From Rhodocollybia butyracea (Eukaryota > Basidiomycota > Agaricomycetes > Agaricales > Omphalotaceae): a stretch of DNA of 64,000 nt. The stretch lies in NCBI GenBank assembly GCA_015501585.1, contig JADNRY010000225.1, positions 35,606 to 99,605 of the forward strand, in the 5' to 3' direction. Both the position numbers and the translations under genes were made by a program. Positions 1 to 12,214 of the stretch are shown here, one piece after another (the first letter of the stretch is position 1; each line of letters begins with the position of its first letter). The notes under the pieces were generated by a model, which made no database searches, was not told the DNA's origin, and was given only the letters and a program-made list of their open reading frames with translations.

Positions 1-690
1 ACACGACAGATACCTACTCCTGAAGCGCCTACGCGATAATCTCAATAGTACTCAGCACACAATCATCCAACATATAGTTATTCAACGCCGGCTCAAATAC
101 CACATCCAACCTACCCATGAAACTGATAGAGCTGTTGATGGATAGAGCGAATGCGTTGGAGATGCCCCCAAATGCGAGGAGAAGAATGGAGGAGTTATCC
201 TCGTTCAAACGTTCAAGTCTGAGGCGCTTGTGGAGCTCTAAGCGAAAGGCAGGGGCAGGGGCATGAATACGATGTAAAGGTATGATAGGTAGGACGAACG
301 AATGAGGATTACGATGAGGGAGAACGAAAAACGAAGGGGGAAGAAACGAAGAGAGGAAACACAACGTACCATGGTACATAATGTTTGAAATTTGAATACC
401 ATGCGCGGGTATGAGGCGACAAAGTTCGGGCTTTCTCCTGGGGCACTAGATACCATGAGCTGGCCAGGGTTTTAAAGCGAATGAGGGAGGAAGACAGAGT
501 TTTTGAGAGCAAGTATGTTGGCCAGTGGGAGCAACATAGCGAGCAAGCCTATACATAAAAAACATATCAGCATCCACGGTTAAACGTTAAGGCGCCAAAT
601 GTTCATCAAACTTGAGCTACACTCATGGAGAGGATCACCCACGAAAAACTTGGTACCATCTCCACCAACACAACCTCCAATCATTTGCAA
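1..690 (-). pseudogene. Truncated copy of the linker relic family
   Basis: The minus strand resembles the 3' part of the relic copies at 4840-5930 and 10520-11600. It holds a shared exon-like block ending in a stop near 30, a shared block around 360-480, and a short remnant of the upstream exon near 640-690, where similarity stops. I do not recognise a protein family. It is probably the broken end of a duplicated linker unit. Coding status is unproven. Confidence 0.35.
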
Positions 691-1205
691 CCTCAATATT
701 GTCCTTGGGCTACCGACAGGGGACTACGCCTCAAATGGGAATACGCCTTTTGCTATCTGCGCTTCATTCTATTTTCAAAGAGCCATTGCCGCTTATCCTT
801 TACCAACTTTCTGCTCGACCTACTCTTGAGTTGTTACTAGCATGCTAACATCACTACCCGATAGATATAGCACGCCGATCATGGTACTTGATGGCGATCC
901 TCAGGTTGTTGGCAATATTCAATATTGGGTATGACACAGCCCAAATTCAAGGCTGAAACTTTGTTTCTACAGATGCAACAATCCCGGACCTTTGCTGCAA
1001 GGCACAATCAACGTTGCCTCCTTGTCCCATTTTATGAGGTACCTCTTACCGATGCGGCAAACATGGTGATTATCAGATGAGGCACAAAGCTACAGCACAC
1101 GCTGTCTCTGATGCTACATTGCACATACACAAGCGCTCATCACTTGTTCTGTTGTTTTGCCCACCGTCTGGAGTAGAGGATATATCTATTGATTTATTAC
1201 TTTAC
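691..1205. other. Intergenic, nothing identified
   Basis: Between the relic copy and the upstream region of DUF6536 gene A I see only short overlapping ORFs without family signatures, and no RNA gene. Confidence 0.4.
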
Positions 1206-1226
1206 GATATCTTGATATGATATGAG
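1206..1226 (+). promoter_or_regulatory. Conserved GATATC-rich upstream motif
   Basis: A block containing ATATCTTGATATGATAT lies about 230 bp upstream of gene A and recurs nearly unchanged at 7298-7318 (gene B) and 13700-13720 (gene C). Retention in diverged flanks suggests a regulatory element, but recent duplication alone could explain it. Confidence 0.3.
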
Positions 1227-1282
1227 TCTTATGAGAGCTACGAACGATCTATCGTTAAGCTGTGCGGCTGGACTGGACTGGT

Positions 1283-1290
1283 TATAAAAA
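1283..1290 (+). promoter_or_regulatory. TATA box of DUF6536 gene A
   Basis: TATAAAAA lies about 150 bp upstream of the proposed start at 1439, in the right orientation for gene A. Confidence 0.45.
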
Positions 1291-1438
1291 CCACCAACAA
1301 AACTTGAAGCAATCCAGTGTATCAGGTACTAGCACCCTTGGTTTCAGTCGTACCTGTTAATAACCTCTTAAAAGCTCTGGCCTGCACTCGCCTTTAGTCA
1401 TCCAGGCTTCCTCATTCTCAACCGAGCTTCTTCGTGAA

Positions 1439-4019
1439 ATGACGACTGATAACACCCGGTATGTTCTTGATTTTGCCTGTCCATCACCATGACGGCTGAT
1501 GAAACTACAGCTTTGTGCATAATATGTTGCCACGAAATAATCTGTACACATTTCTTGCTTCGGATGATAACTTGGAAGATAATTTCGAGTCCGAGTCATT
1601 GACAGAGCCCGAAATAAGCATAAGCTCATGGGATAAGCAGCAGCTAGATACACATTCCAAATCTCAGCTTAGAACGCGACCGAAATTTGCAGGTCTTCAG
1701 CAGTGGTTGAAATCAAAAACCAACAAACTCCGTTCTCGCCTGCCAGCAGGTTGGCATTTTGGAGCCTGGGTAGCAACGTTCGAGGCTGGTATTGTTCTGC
1801 TGATAAATCTCATTATACTGCTAGTTTGTGCTGTCAAGACTGGTGGCAGCGTTGGGGTAGCCCCAGTATTCGAAGGAGATTGCGACACTGTAAACCACGC
1901 TACCTTGGGTATACATCTTGTTATCAATATCCTCAGTACTCTGCTGCTCAGTGCTAGCAACTATGTAATGCAGAGCATTTCCGCTCCTACTCGAACCGAA
2001 GTCGATCGAGCCCATGAGAAAGGGTTTTGGCTTGACATTGGCTTGCAGAGCATGCACAACCTTGGGCATACAGGGAGCTGGAAGCGGTTGCTATGGACGT
2101 TACTCTCTGTCTCTTCTATTCCCCTACATCTCTTGTAAGTGAATTTGCTTTTATCAGTGTTCACATGTACTTAATACTTATTTACATGCTAGTTACAACT
2201 CTTCCTTCTTTTCCACCACAGGTGTGAATGACTACAGTTACTATCTAGCCCAAGGGCCAGAAATGCAGGAGTTGCCCCAGAATATTGGGACATTCAACTG
2301 GGAGTGCGCAAATGAGACCCTTTCCAGTGCTTGTTCAAGTGTAGATGCTTCAGAACTCTCCAAGTGGAATAACCTCATGCCATCTAATTGCGTCAAAACT
2401 TATGCTTGTTCAGGTCCAGATATCGAACCTTCCAATTGGGAGTTTTTGAATCCATCTGATTGCCTCCAAGCTTATGCAGTGGATTTTCTCTCGGACCGTC
2501 GTGATATAGTGGTAGTGATTGGAGACTACGTCTCTAATAACACTTTTCTGAACCTGGCCAATTCTTCATCTGGGAAAATGAGCAGCGAAGTGGCTCCGGG
2601 AGCCACTCCATTTGACTGGATCTGCGATGTGACTTTTGGTTCCCAGTTGGATTTGAATAGTAATACCTATCCTAACTCTGTTCTATTACTACCTACTGAT
2701 TACCCAGACTGTCTGCAGACTGTTCCATCGACTGGAAAGGAATCAATCCCGCCAATTGGACAATTCCAGTGGAATTTTATCCAGTATTGACTATGGCCGA
2801 GGAGTTGGGTTCGCTACCAATACCGCTAATATTCGAGGTATTGAAGGTTCAGTATTGCCTCAGCGAAACGACTACTCCCAGGTGTCAGCTGCAATTCAAC
2901 CTCCCGCTTCTTGCCATTGTCATTGCCTTCAACATCGTGAAAGTAACATGTATGGCAATGGTGGCCACCCGAATGCGTGATAATCCTCTGGTAACCCTGG
3001 GGGATGCGATAGCATCTTTCACCAACAATCCTGAGCCACTGACACAGGAAATGTGTTTGGCGTCTCAAAGTTACCTTGAGGGTCTTGATAAAAATGAAGA
3101 CACGACATCTCTGTTGATTGGGTATCAACCTCAAAAAATTAGATGGATGACTACGGCTAACCGGCGGCATTGGATCATGATTGGTTCCCTGTGAGTAGTC
3201 GAGTGGCTCGCGTAGCAGATCATCAATTTAAAGTCAAATAGCTTCGTTCTTGCTCTTACCATCATCCTGGGCCTTCTAGGTTTCGCTATACATCAACTGA
3301 GTGATATTTACGACCTAAGCGGATTCTCATCCCTCTGGCAGCTTGGCATTGGCAAAGCGTCATCTGACAACATTATTGTTGGGTGGGGCGTACCAACACA
3401 GGGATATGGGGCTATAGTAGCATCTGTGCTACTAGCAAATCTTCCACAACTCATTTTTTCCATGATATACCTTGTTTTTAACAGCCTTTGCACTAAATTA
3501 TTCCTGGCCCTCGAATGGTCCTCATATGCCCATTCTCGAAAACCCCTCCGTGTCTCTGACCCTCATGGAGACCAGCGGTCCACATACTTCCTCAATATAC
3601 CATTCCGCTTTGGTGTCCCATTAATGGTTTACTCAGCCCTACTACACTGGCTTCTGTCACAGAGCATCTTTGTTGTTGCAGTCACTTTCTGGGATGGCGA
3701 TGTTGTTGATACATTTAATAGTATCACCAGCTGCGGCTATTCGCCAGTGGCAATGATCCTGACAACAATCGTTGGAGCATCCCTTATCCTCAGCTCCCTT
3801 GCTGTAGGGTATTTCAAACACCTTCAATGTGATATGCCCCTAGCAGGGAGTTGTAGCAAAGCTATTGCTGCGGCTTGCCATCCACCAGCGGATGGTTCGG
3901 ACCCACTCAAGCCTATGAAGTGGGGTGTAGTTGCCAGACTTCCAGATAGTGCTATTGAGCATATAAGTTTCTCAAGTGGGGAGGTTTCGGCGCCAGTACC
4001 GGGGTGCTATTATGAATGA
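1439..4019 (+). CDS. DUF6536 domain multi-pass membrane protein (copy A)
   Basis: Proposed exons are 1439-1458, 1511-2134, 2193-3190 and 3242-4019. The tiny first exon (MTTDNTR) is supported by a good GTATGT donor and by the same structure in C and D. The N-terminal third carries the DUF6536 signature: a first TM segment after GWHFGAW, then FEGDC, SASNYVMQS, PTRTEVDRAHEKGFW and PLHLLYNS. A Cys/Trp-rich extracytoplasmic region with repeated SNWEFLNPSDC-like blocks follows, then further TM segments including FNLPLLAIVIAF and LLHWLLSQSIFVVAVTFW. Function is unknown; it is probably a plasma-membrane protein. In exon 3 the frame changes between about 2645 and 2735. A 62-nt intron at 2646-2707 (weak GTTGGA donor, internal CTAAC, good CCCAG acceptor) would repair it; otherwise it is a 1-nt frameshift. 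It is the first of four tandem copies. Confidence 0.8.
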
Positions 4020-4500
4020 CATTGTGATTTCCATGCCGGTCCGTATGGAGAATGAGGAGTTCCGAATACTGAATAACTAGTGCCGAAACTTTTGTTTTTT
4101 TCTTTGTCTTATTATTCTTACTCTTGGTATCATACATGTTTATGTACTTCTTACACTATCAAACTCCAGCTGCAACTTGCTAGTACACGTCACAGGAGTA
4201 GGTCCACGACTCATGTATCTGTCACCCATACTAGGCAAGTTTGCTCTTATTTTTAAGGGGAGTTCTGCTTGAGCTTTCGGAGTTTAGAGTTTCTCTAAGG
4301 ATGGGCTAAGTAGTATCTACCATATCACCAGACAGCATTAAATATGGCAAGGATTAACAATAAGCACATTATTTATCGTGTATGTGGGGTCGTGGCCCAC
4401 ATCTGAATCTACGCACCAACCAATCGATACATTGAATCAACGTTAGACTGGTCGGCGAGTGACTCGAGTCGTCCTGTACCTACTCATAGAAATCCTAAGA
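4020..4500. other. Downstream linker DNA
   Basis: This is the 3' flank of gene A. Parts of it (for example the stretch with TTTATCGTG around 4360-4480) recur downstream of gene D at about 20580-20750, so it belongs to the duplicated unit. No gene was seen. Confidence 0.4.
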
Positions 4501-4505
4501 GCAAG

Positions 4506-4800
4506 TCAAAAAATCAACCAAGTCGGAGAAGAAAGACCCTGAAAAGCAATGCAATCATCGCTGGAGCTTCCACATAGCACAGGGTGGTGCATACATGGCG
4601 CATGCCTTCGGCTAGACCCCACGGTAACGCGGTACTTAACAGTAAACATCTGACCCTTCTCCCTTCGCTTGCCTTTGAGTGCCGAGCGGTAACTTTCAAT
4701 AATGTACATGCTCTCGGAGAGATGCGCAGGCCATACTGCACCGATTCTTGCTATCCAATAAGAAAGCCTCCTCTCGGCCATTACACAGTACTAGTGGGTA
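4506..4800 (-). repeat. Duplicated linker segment, copy 1
   Basis: About 290 bp matches 20770-21070, with substitutions and small indels. On the minus strand both copies keep an open frame containing SYWIAR and KYRVTVGSSRR, but no family is recognised. It may be a decayed exon or just duplicated non-coding DNA. Confidence 0.4.
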
Positions 4801-4839
4801 TCAGTAGAACACTGGATCGAATACCATGGCCAGCCTGCC

Positions 4840-5930
4840 ATTGGCATTGATTGAGTTGGGAGATAGAGCGAATGCGTTAGATGTGCCTGCGAAAGCGAGG
4901 AGGGAAGGAGTTAACCTTGCCAAAGTCTGAGGTGCTTCCAGAGTTCTGGGCGAAAGACAGGGGTATGAGATAAAGGTATGATAGGCAGGAGGAAGGAATG
5001 ATTAATAATGGTTAGGAGAAGATCCCGGGAGAAGGGGAGAAAAAAGTAGAAGAGAGGAAACGCCACGTACCAGGGTACAGAATGTTTGAATACCAGGGAA
5101 CGCGGGGTCCGAGGCGCCAAAGATTGAGCTTTCTCCTGGACTTGAGCGCTGAGCGCTGAACGCTGTATACCATAAGCTGTCCAGGCTTCAAAAGCGAAGT
5201 TAGGCGTTAGAAATTGAATGCTCGTCAAGCTTTAGCTCACTCACCGAGATGATGGCCCACGTAACATTCAGCACCATCTCCACCAACGCGATCTTCAACT
5301 CCATCTCACCCGACGATCCATCCTGCGGTGGGTCGTTCAACTTGGCTACCAACGTAAATTGGCAGTATCAGTCAAAGCACACGTCGCAGGTGGGAAAGAA
5401 CTGGAGTTCGAAGCAAAGTTGTACAAAGCAAGTCGATTGGGTGCACCGCAGCACTAGTACTCGTCGTGAACGGAAATTCAGACGGTTGTGTATTCATTGT
5501 CAGAGACGTGGATGCCCAGAGTATTTCCGCACCCTGTGAAAATTGGTAAAAGGAAGGAAATTAAGAGCGGGAGGGAGGGACGCACAGCATTCTTGCCCAT
5601 TTTCGAGACCGGCAACGATAAATCCTTCGGTTTGGCATGCCGCTTTCGGCGGTTACCCCTGCTGGGATATCGATAGCTTCAGTGAGAATGCGTTCATCCA
5701 CGCTATCACTGAAAACGGGATGGTATCATGTCAGTTTATTACACGCTACTGCGAAAGCAAACCGCACGCACGTAAAACTTCCTGCAAAAGACTACTGCCC
5801 GACGTCTTGACCAAGCACCGGTGCAACCTCTCCGAATTGGGGTATATAATTGCAGCATCTCGTTATTTTAGAATAGCATGTGGATGGCGGATAGCAGCGT
5901 ATGTATCCAGAGTGGAAGAAGGCCAATCAT
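4840..5930 (-). pseudogene. Linker relic gene family, copy 2
   Basis: Read on the minus strand, a TATATA box at 5843-5848 precedes exon-like blocks: one around 5700, one ending in a GTGAGT donor near 5230 (frame ..DGSSGEMELKIALVEMVL..), one around 5080-5170, and a last block near 4810-4900. The order matches the copy at 10520-11600 and part of the copy at 1-690. The upstream exon block here is interrupted by a stop codon. I do not recognise the family. The retained TATA box and splice-like borders suggest a real but decaying gene. Confidence 0.35.
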
Positions 5931-6660
5931 AATGCAACGAAGTACGAGGTCCTCAGGAAAGTTGATATTTGTGCGCGTGACAAACCCCGGCGCTTATTTT
6001 GATCAATTTGATCTTATCAGATCTTATCTTTGAACCCGTTATCACCGAAACGACAGCGAGTCAAGCCAGGTCAAGCCCGAGTCCATATTTCTTTTCTTTT
6101 CCAAATATAATTAGGACTTTCATAGATGGTCAACGCTTGGGCCACAAGAAATCTAGTGTTCGAACACCTTGTGCTTGATTACACACTCTCGTGACCATCT
6201 ACGCTTAGTCCTCACCCGAACGTTAAGTGTCAGATCTTTGTTTGATGGGGAAATCTCCGACTTCTGTCGTCACTGATGTGTTGAAGCTGACCTCTGTGGC
6301 CCATTAAAAACAGTGGTTCCCTTGCTACACTCTAAATTCAGCTCTTTACTCAGCTCCATATGCCACAAACAAGGCCACAAAAGCGAAACACATAAGTATT
6401 TGGAGGTCTATATCTAACTAGTCAAGACTCAAGATATACTTGATCAGAACGGCAGTACCTGCATCACAGATTTTTGCGAGAAAAACGCACCAAACACTCA
6501 AACGCAGGTGTCTGTCTTGATGTAATCTCCGAAACAACGCCAACTGTTGCTAGACAACTCTAGAGCTTGGAGGATATCGACGTTGCCACTTTTAAAAATC
6601 ATTAGTTGAACCGCTGCGGGCTCAAGATCTTCATATTTTGACTCAGATAGCACCATCAAA
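5931..6660. other. Linker DNA, no gene identified
   Basis: Shared with 11700-12600 at moderate identity, except that the 284-bp MITE at 11931-12214 is absent here. A possible second exon of the small secreted candidate (ending ..GDYIKTDTCV, stop near 6500) lies on the minus strand, but its splicing is uncertain. Confidence 0.35.
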
Positions 6661-6663
6661 ACT

Positions 6664-6807
6664 CTACGAGTCTCGCAAGCCAGAATTTACGAGAACAAAT
6701 CGGTCAAGCATGGTAGCCCAGGAGGTGATAGCGGAGCATGAAGTGGTGGTGGGAGTGATCAAGGTGAAGATGCAGGCAGCGAGGAAAAGGTAGCATGAAG
6801 CTGTCAT
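6664..6807 (-). CDS. Candidate small secreted protein, 47 aa
   Basis: A minus-strand ATG at 6807 opens a 47-codon frame beginning MTASCYLFLAACIFTLITP, which looks like a cleavable signal peptide, followed by a short Ser/Thr/Cys segment. It may continue through a GTAAAT donor near 6686. A relic of the same frame lies at 12617-12796, where most changes are conservative (LDRF to VDQF, for example). That supports a real peptide rather than a chance ORF. No family is recognised. It is placed between DUF6536 genes on the opposite strand. Confidence 0.35.
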   Translation of the reverse strand: MTASCYLFLAACIFTLITPTTTSCSAITSWATMLDRFVLVNSGLRDS

Positions 6808-6829
6808 GAAGAAACTCGGTGCATAACAG

Positions 6830-7590
6830 AACGGCCTGGGGAATAAAGATTAGAAGCGCCAAGGGGCGAGCAAACGCATGTGGAGGAGGAGGAATTTACT
6901 GCACAGCATAATCAAAGTGTTGAGCGCTGAGGAAACATGCGGTCGTGATATGCGCATGCTATACTAGGATAGATGAATTATGTGCCTAACGCGTGGGCCC
7001 AAGTGGGCCGCGGCAACTTCGACGAGTAAGAACATGCAGTCTTGATCGATGTTGTAGAATACTTACATTGCCTTATCGCCGAATACACAAGGTTTCCTTT
7101 CATCTTCGGTCCCGTAGGTATTTTGTCCTATCCATAGGACATTTTCAGTGCCGAGTAATGGCTTTCTTGCTCTCAGGATGTGCTACTAGAGTCGAGCTGT
7201 CATTGTTTGACAGTTATTGATCTCACCCAACTTGTTTCAGCCTGAGTTCCAACATAATCTTCACTTGATTCACTGGTCTGGTGATTGATTGCTCCGTGAT
7301 ATCTTGATATGATATGAGAGCTACAGATGATCAATTGAATGGTGCAGCTGGTTACAACTTGAAACGAAGAGTAAAACCAGGGACAATTCGGTAGTAAGTA
7401 CCTTTGCTTTCAGTTCTAGTACCAATTGATCCCCTCTTTGAGTCTCTGGCCTGCGCTTACCTTCAACACTCATTCCCCCCTTTCTAGACCCAACCTCTTG
7501 GTCAGATTACCACTGGTACCACCCGGTATGTAGTACTTGATCTCGCCTTTTCATCACTACCATGCCTCATGAGATCATAGCCACCCTAGC
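6830..7590. other. Upstream region of DUF6536 gene B
   Basis: Contains the conserved GATATC motif at 7298-7318. The first-exon region homologous to genes A, C and D is near 7504, but its ATG has become ATT. No other gene was seen. Confidence 0.45.
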
Positions 7591-7593
7591 ATA

Positions 7594-10027
7594 ATGCAAC
7601 TTCAAAAGAATATGTACACATTTCTTGCTTCGGAAGAGAATCTTGAGTCCGAGTCAATGTCAGACCATGAAAGAAGGTCCTGGGATAAGCAGCAGCTGGA
7701 TACGTACCCCAAATCTCAGTTTAGTACGCGACGGAATTTTGCAGGTCTTCAGCAATGGTTGAATTGGAAAAGCAATAAATTCCGTTCTCATATGCCAACA
7801 GGTTGGCATCTTGGAGTCTGGATAGCAACATTCGAGGCCGGTGTTGTTCTGCTGATAAATCTCATCATACTGCTATTCTGTGCTGTCAAGATAGGAGGTA
7901 GCGTTGGTGTAGCGCAGATATTCGAAGGAGATTGCAACACCGTAGGCCACATCACCTTGGGAATACATCTTGTCATCAATGTCCTCAGTACTCTCTTGCT
8001 TAGTGCCAGCAACTATGTAATGCAGAGCCTCTCCGCTCCTACTCGAACTGAAGTTGATCGGGCTCACGAGAAAGGGTTTTGGCTTGACATTGGCTTGCAG
8101 AGCATGCACAACCTTAAACATACAAGTAACTGGAAGCGGTTGCTATGGACGTTACTTTCTGTCTCTTCTATTCCCCTACATCTTTTGTAAGTGAATTTGC
8201 TTCTTTCAGTGTTCACATATGCTTAATAGTCATTTACATGCTAGTTACAACTCTTCCTTCTTTTCTACTACAAGTGCGAATGATTACAGTTACTATATAG
8301 CACAAGGACCAGAAATGCAGGACTTGCCCCAGAATATTGGGACATTCGACTGGGAGTGTGCAAATGAGACCCTTTCCAGTGCTTGTTCAAGTGTAGACGC
8401 TTCAGAACTCTCCAAGTGGAATAACCTCACGTCATCTAATTGCGTCAAAACTTATGCTTGTTCAGGTCCAGATATCGATCCTTCCAATTGGGAGTTTTTG
8501 AATCCATCTGATTGCCTCCAAGCTTATGCAGTGGATTTTCTCTCAGACCGTCGTGATATAGTCGTGGTGACTGGAGACTACACCTCCAATAACAACTTTC
8601 TTAATTTTTACAATGGTTCATCTGGGCAAATGCAGGGTAGTGGAGCCACTCCATATGACTGGATCTGTGATTTGGCTCCGAGCATCTGGCCTGACATTAA
8701 TGATTTCCTATTTGGTGGTTTACCACCTATTGGTTTCTGCTCTACAGGCTGGAGAAAGATCAATCCCTCCAATTGGACAATACCAGTGGTATTTTTTCCA
8801 TTTGAAGCGTTGAACAGTACGGAATCATTGAAACCAATATCCGAGTCCTTGGAGGTTATGTATTGCCTTAGCAAAACAACTGCTTCCAGGTGTCAGCTAC
8901 AATTCAACCTCCCCCTTCTAGCCATTGTCGTTGCCTTCAACATTGTAAAAGTAACATGTATGGCAATGGTTGCCATCAGAATGTGTGATAATCCTCTGGT
9001 AACTCTTGGAGATGCAGTAGCATCTTTCACCAACAGTCCTGAGCCACTGACAAAGGACATGTGTTTGGCGTCTCAAAGTTATCTTGAGAGTATTGATAAA
9101 AATCAAGACACAACATCTCCGTTGATGGCGTATCAATCTGAAAAAACTAGATGGATGACTATGGCTAGCAGGCGGCATTGGGTCATGATAGGTTCCCTGT
9201 AAGTAGTACAACAGTTCACATAGCACAACATCAACTGAAAGATTCAATAGCTTCCTTCTTGTTCTATCCATCATTCTTGGTTTTATAGGTTACGCTATAC
9301 ATCAGCTGAGCAGTGTTTACAGCCTAAGTGGGTTCTCATCCCTCTGGCAGCTTGGCATCGGCAGGACATCATCTCAAAACATTATCACTGGGTGGGCCAT
9401 ACCAACACAGGGATATGGGGCTACTGTGGCATCTGTGCTACTAGCAAATCTTCCGCAACTCATTTTTTCCATGATATACCTTGTTTTCAACAGCCTTTGC
9501 ACTAAATTATTCCTGGCACTTGAATGGTCCTCATATGCCCATTCTCGAAAACCCTCCGCGTCTCTGACCCTCAGGGAGATCAGCGGTCCACCTACTTCCT
9601 CAATATACCATTCCGCTTTGGTTTCCCATTAATGGTTTACTCCTCTCTCCTACATTGGCTTCTGTCACAGAGCATCTTTGTTGTTGCAGTCACTTTCTGG
9701 GATGGCGATGTTGTTGATACATCAAATAGTGTCACCAGCTGCGGGTATTCGCCGGTGGCAATGATCCTGACAGCAATTGTTGGAGGATCCCTTATCCTCA
9801 CCTCTCTTGCTGTAGGGTATTTCAAACACCTTCAATGTGATATGCCTCTAGCAGGGAGTTGTAGCAAAGCTATTGCTGCGGCTTGCCATCCACCAGAGGA
9901 TGGTTCAGACCCGCTCAAGCCTATGAAGTGGGGCGTAGTTTCCAAACATCCAGATAGCGCTATTGGGCATATAAGTTTCTCAAGTGGGGAGGTTTCGGCA
10001 CCAGTACCAGGGTGCTATTATGAATGA
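7594..10027 (+). pseudogene. DUF6536 membrane protein (copy B), frameshifted
   Basis: Exons by homology are (7594)-8186, 8245-9198 and 9251-10027. The first-exon ATG used by A, C and D is ATT here, so translation would have to begin in exon 2 at 7594 (MQLQKNMYTF). Exon 3 is one open frame through the Cys/Trp-rich ectodomain, without the intron proposed for A. In exon 4 a C4 run in A has become C3 near 9551. This shifts the frame inside SRKPLRV, so the last four TM segments (9524-10027) are out of frame. All other features match copy A. It could be a real pseudogene or a homopolymer base-call error. Confidence 0.75.
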
Positions 10028-10500
10028 AGTTGACAATTCGGTATGCCGGCGCGTACAGAGAATGAGCGTATTGGGAAAAGTTATTTCTTTTTTGTCACTA
10101 CATACGCTTCGGCGGGAGAGTGCTGTAATGGTTCCAGTTGCGGAGCAATCTCGAACGATTTCGGAGTGGAATTGAAATTGAGTGTGATGAGAGCGGAAGA
10201 AATCAAACATACATCAGCGGGAGAGGGTACTTAGAATTCTGAATTGGACTACTAGTCTAAAGAGAGTGAACCGTGAATCTTATTGGCATTCTTGTAGTAG
10301 ATACTACCTATCCATCCATTCTCGGCGAAACTCGCAACTCAAGTTGAAGCGACATTTCCGATAACGACTCTACTTCCACTTCCGCCTGCACCAAAACCTA
10401 TTGAGAAATCGAACACATATTTCGTTCCCTTTGGCCTGATTTCCTTAGTCCCTGATGATTCCTAAATCCCCACACAGAATATCCCCACTCGATATAACGG
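10028..10500. other. 3' flank of gene B
   Basis: Linker DNA without a supported gene. Small ORFs on both strands show no family signature. Confidence 0.4.
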
Positions 10501-10519
10501 TTATAACCCGTACACGACA

Positions 10520-11600
10520 ATCTCAATAGTAAATACAATCAATCAGCACATAGTTCAGATTATTCGAAGCTGGCTTGAATACCACACCCAGCCTACCATT
10601 GGGATTGATAGAGTTGTTGGTGGATACAGCGAGTGCCTCAGAAAGCGAAGAGAAGAGGGGAAGAGGAGTCAATGTCGCCAAAGTCTGAGGTGTTTGTCGA
10701 GTTCTAAGGGAAAGGCGGGGGGTAAGAGTATGAGATAAAGAAGGGAGAAGGGAGGAGGGAGGAAACGCGACGTACCATGGCACAGAATGTTGGAATACCA
10801 GGGAATGCGCGGTCTGAGGTGACAGAGATTGGACTTTCTCCTCGCTGTATACCATAAAGCTGTCCGGGGTTCAACGTTCAAAAGCGAACGAGGGAGGAAG
10901 ATAGAATTTTGGAGAGTATGCTGGTCAGTCGGAGCTACATAGCAGATAAGCCTACTCAGCATCTATGGTTAAACGTTAAATTTTAAACGTTGAGCATTGA
11001 ATTTAGCTGCACTCACCGAACAGCACCATCTCCACTAACATGATCTTCAACTCCATCTTACCCGACGATTCATCCTGCGGTGCGTCATTCAGCTTGGCCA
11101 CAGTCAAAGCGCATGTCGCAGATGGAAGAGAGCCAGATTTTCGAAGCAAACTGGTACAAGGCGAGTCAATTGGGTGCACCACAGTACCGCTGTGATCAGA
11201 AACACAGATGGTGGTACTTTCGTTGTCGGAGATGTGAACGCTGGAGTTGCCCAGGGTATTTCCGCACGCTGTAAAAATAGTAAAATGAAGGAAATAAGAG
11301 CGGGAGCGAGGGGCGCAAAGCATTCTTGCCCGTTTTTCGAGACCGGCAACGACAAGTCCTCGGTTTGGTATACTGGAAAACAACTTTCGGCGGTTACCCC
11401 TGCTGGGACGTCGATGGCTTCAGTGAGAAGTTAAAACGCGTTCATCAGCGCTATCACTGAGAATGTCAGGATATCAAGTCAGTTTATTGAACAATCTGAC
11501 TGCGAAAGCAAACCGCACGTACGTAAAACATCCTGCAAAAGACCACTGCTCGACGTCTTGAACGAGCACTCTCCGTCGGTGTATATAATGGCAGTATCCT
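10520..11600 (-). pseudogene. Linker relic gene family, copy 3 (best preserved)
   Basis: A TATATA box at 11582-11587 on the minus strand precedes an open block at 11003-11383. That block includes ACGNTLGNSSVHISDN, then HPIDSPCTSLL, and ends LVEMVLF at a GTGAGT donor. Further exon-like blocks follow near 10780-10860, and a terminal one (..NSINPNGRLGVVFKPASNN..) stops near 10520. The family is unknown. It is the copy to use for any attempt at gene prediction. Confidence 0.4.
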
Positions 11601-11930
11601 GCTCTTTCTGAATCGCGGGTGGATGGTGGATAGCAGCGAAGGTACCTTGACTGGGACGTGAAAGAAGAATGCAAATGCAACGAAGTACGAGGAAAAAGTT
11701 GATATTTGTGCGCGTGACAAATCCGGCGCTTATTTTAACCTCTTTAGCTTGATCTTATCTTTGAACCTGTTATCACCGAAACGACCGCACCTTGCCTCCT
11801 GTTTCCAGTAATTGGTACTTATAGTATAGTATATACATAGGTTGTGCTAACTTGCCACGATATATCCAGTGTTCAAACACCTTGTGCTTGGGATATTACA
11901 CACCTTAGAATTCTTGTGGCCAGCTACTTA

Positions 11931-12214
11931 AGGGCTGCTCAATTCCACTCGCCTGTCACTCACGAGTGAAATCAAATGCGAGCTGATATGATGAAAAACA
12001 AGGGCTCCCGGACCCAACCCGATCCTGACATAATTAATGAGCTGTTTTAGGGAGGTGACGGAAGGGGTGGGCTGTTCTGAAGCGAGCAACCGGAGCTCTA
12101 CCCTGTTCTACCGGACTCGAGGCCCTGTTGAGATCAGACGGCGCTACCGGCTTGCATTTGATTTCACTCGTGAGTGACTTGTGAGTAAGAGGGCGAGTGG
12201 AATTGAGCAGCCCT
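11931..12214. mobile_element. 284-bp MITE with TTA target duplication
   Basis: Terminal inverted repeats start AGGGCTGCTCAATTCCACTC and end in its complement, with a further inverted block (TCACTC..GAGTGAAATCAAATGC) inside. Flanks at 11928-11930 and 12215-12217 are both TTA. There is no coding capacity. A 3-bp TTA duplication is typical of PIF/Harbinger-type MITEs. The homologous linker near 6190 lacks the insertion. Confidence 0.8.
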
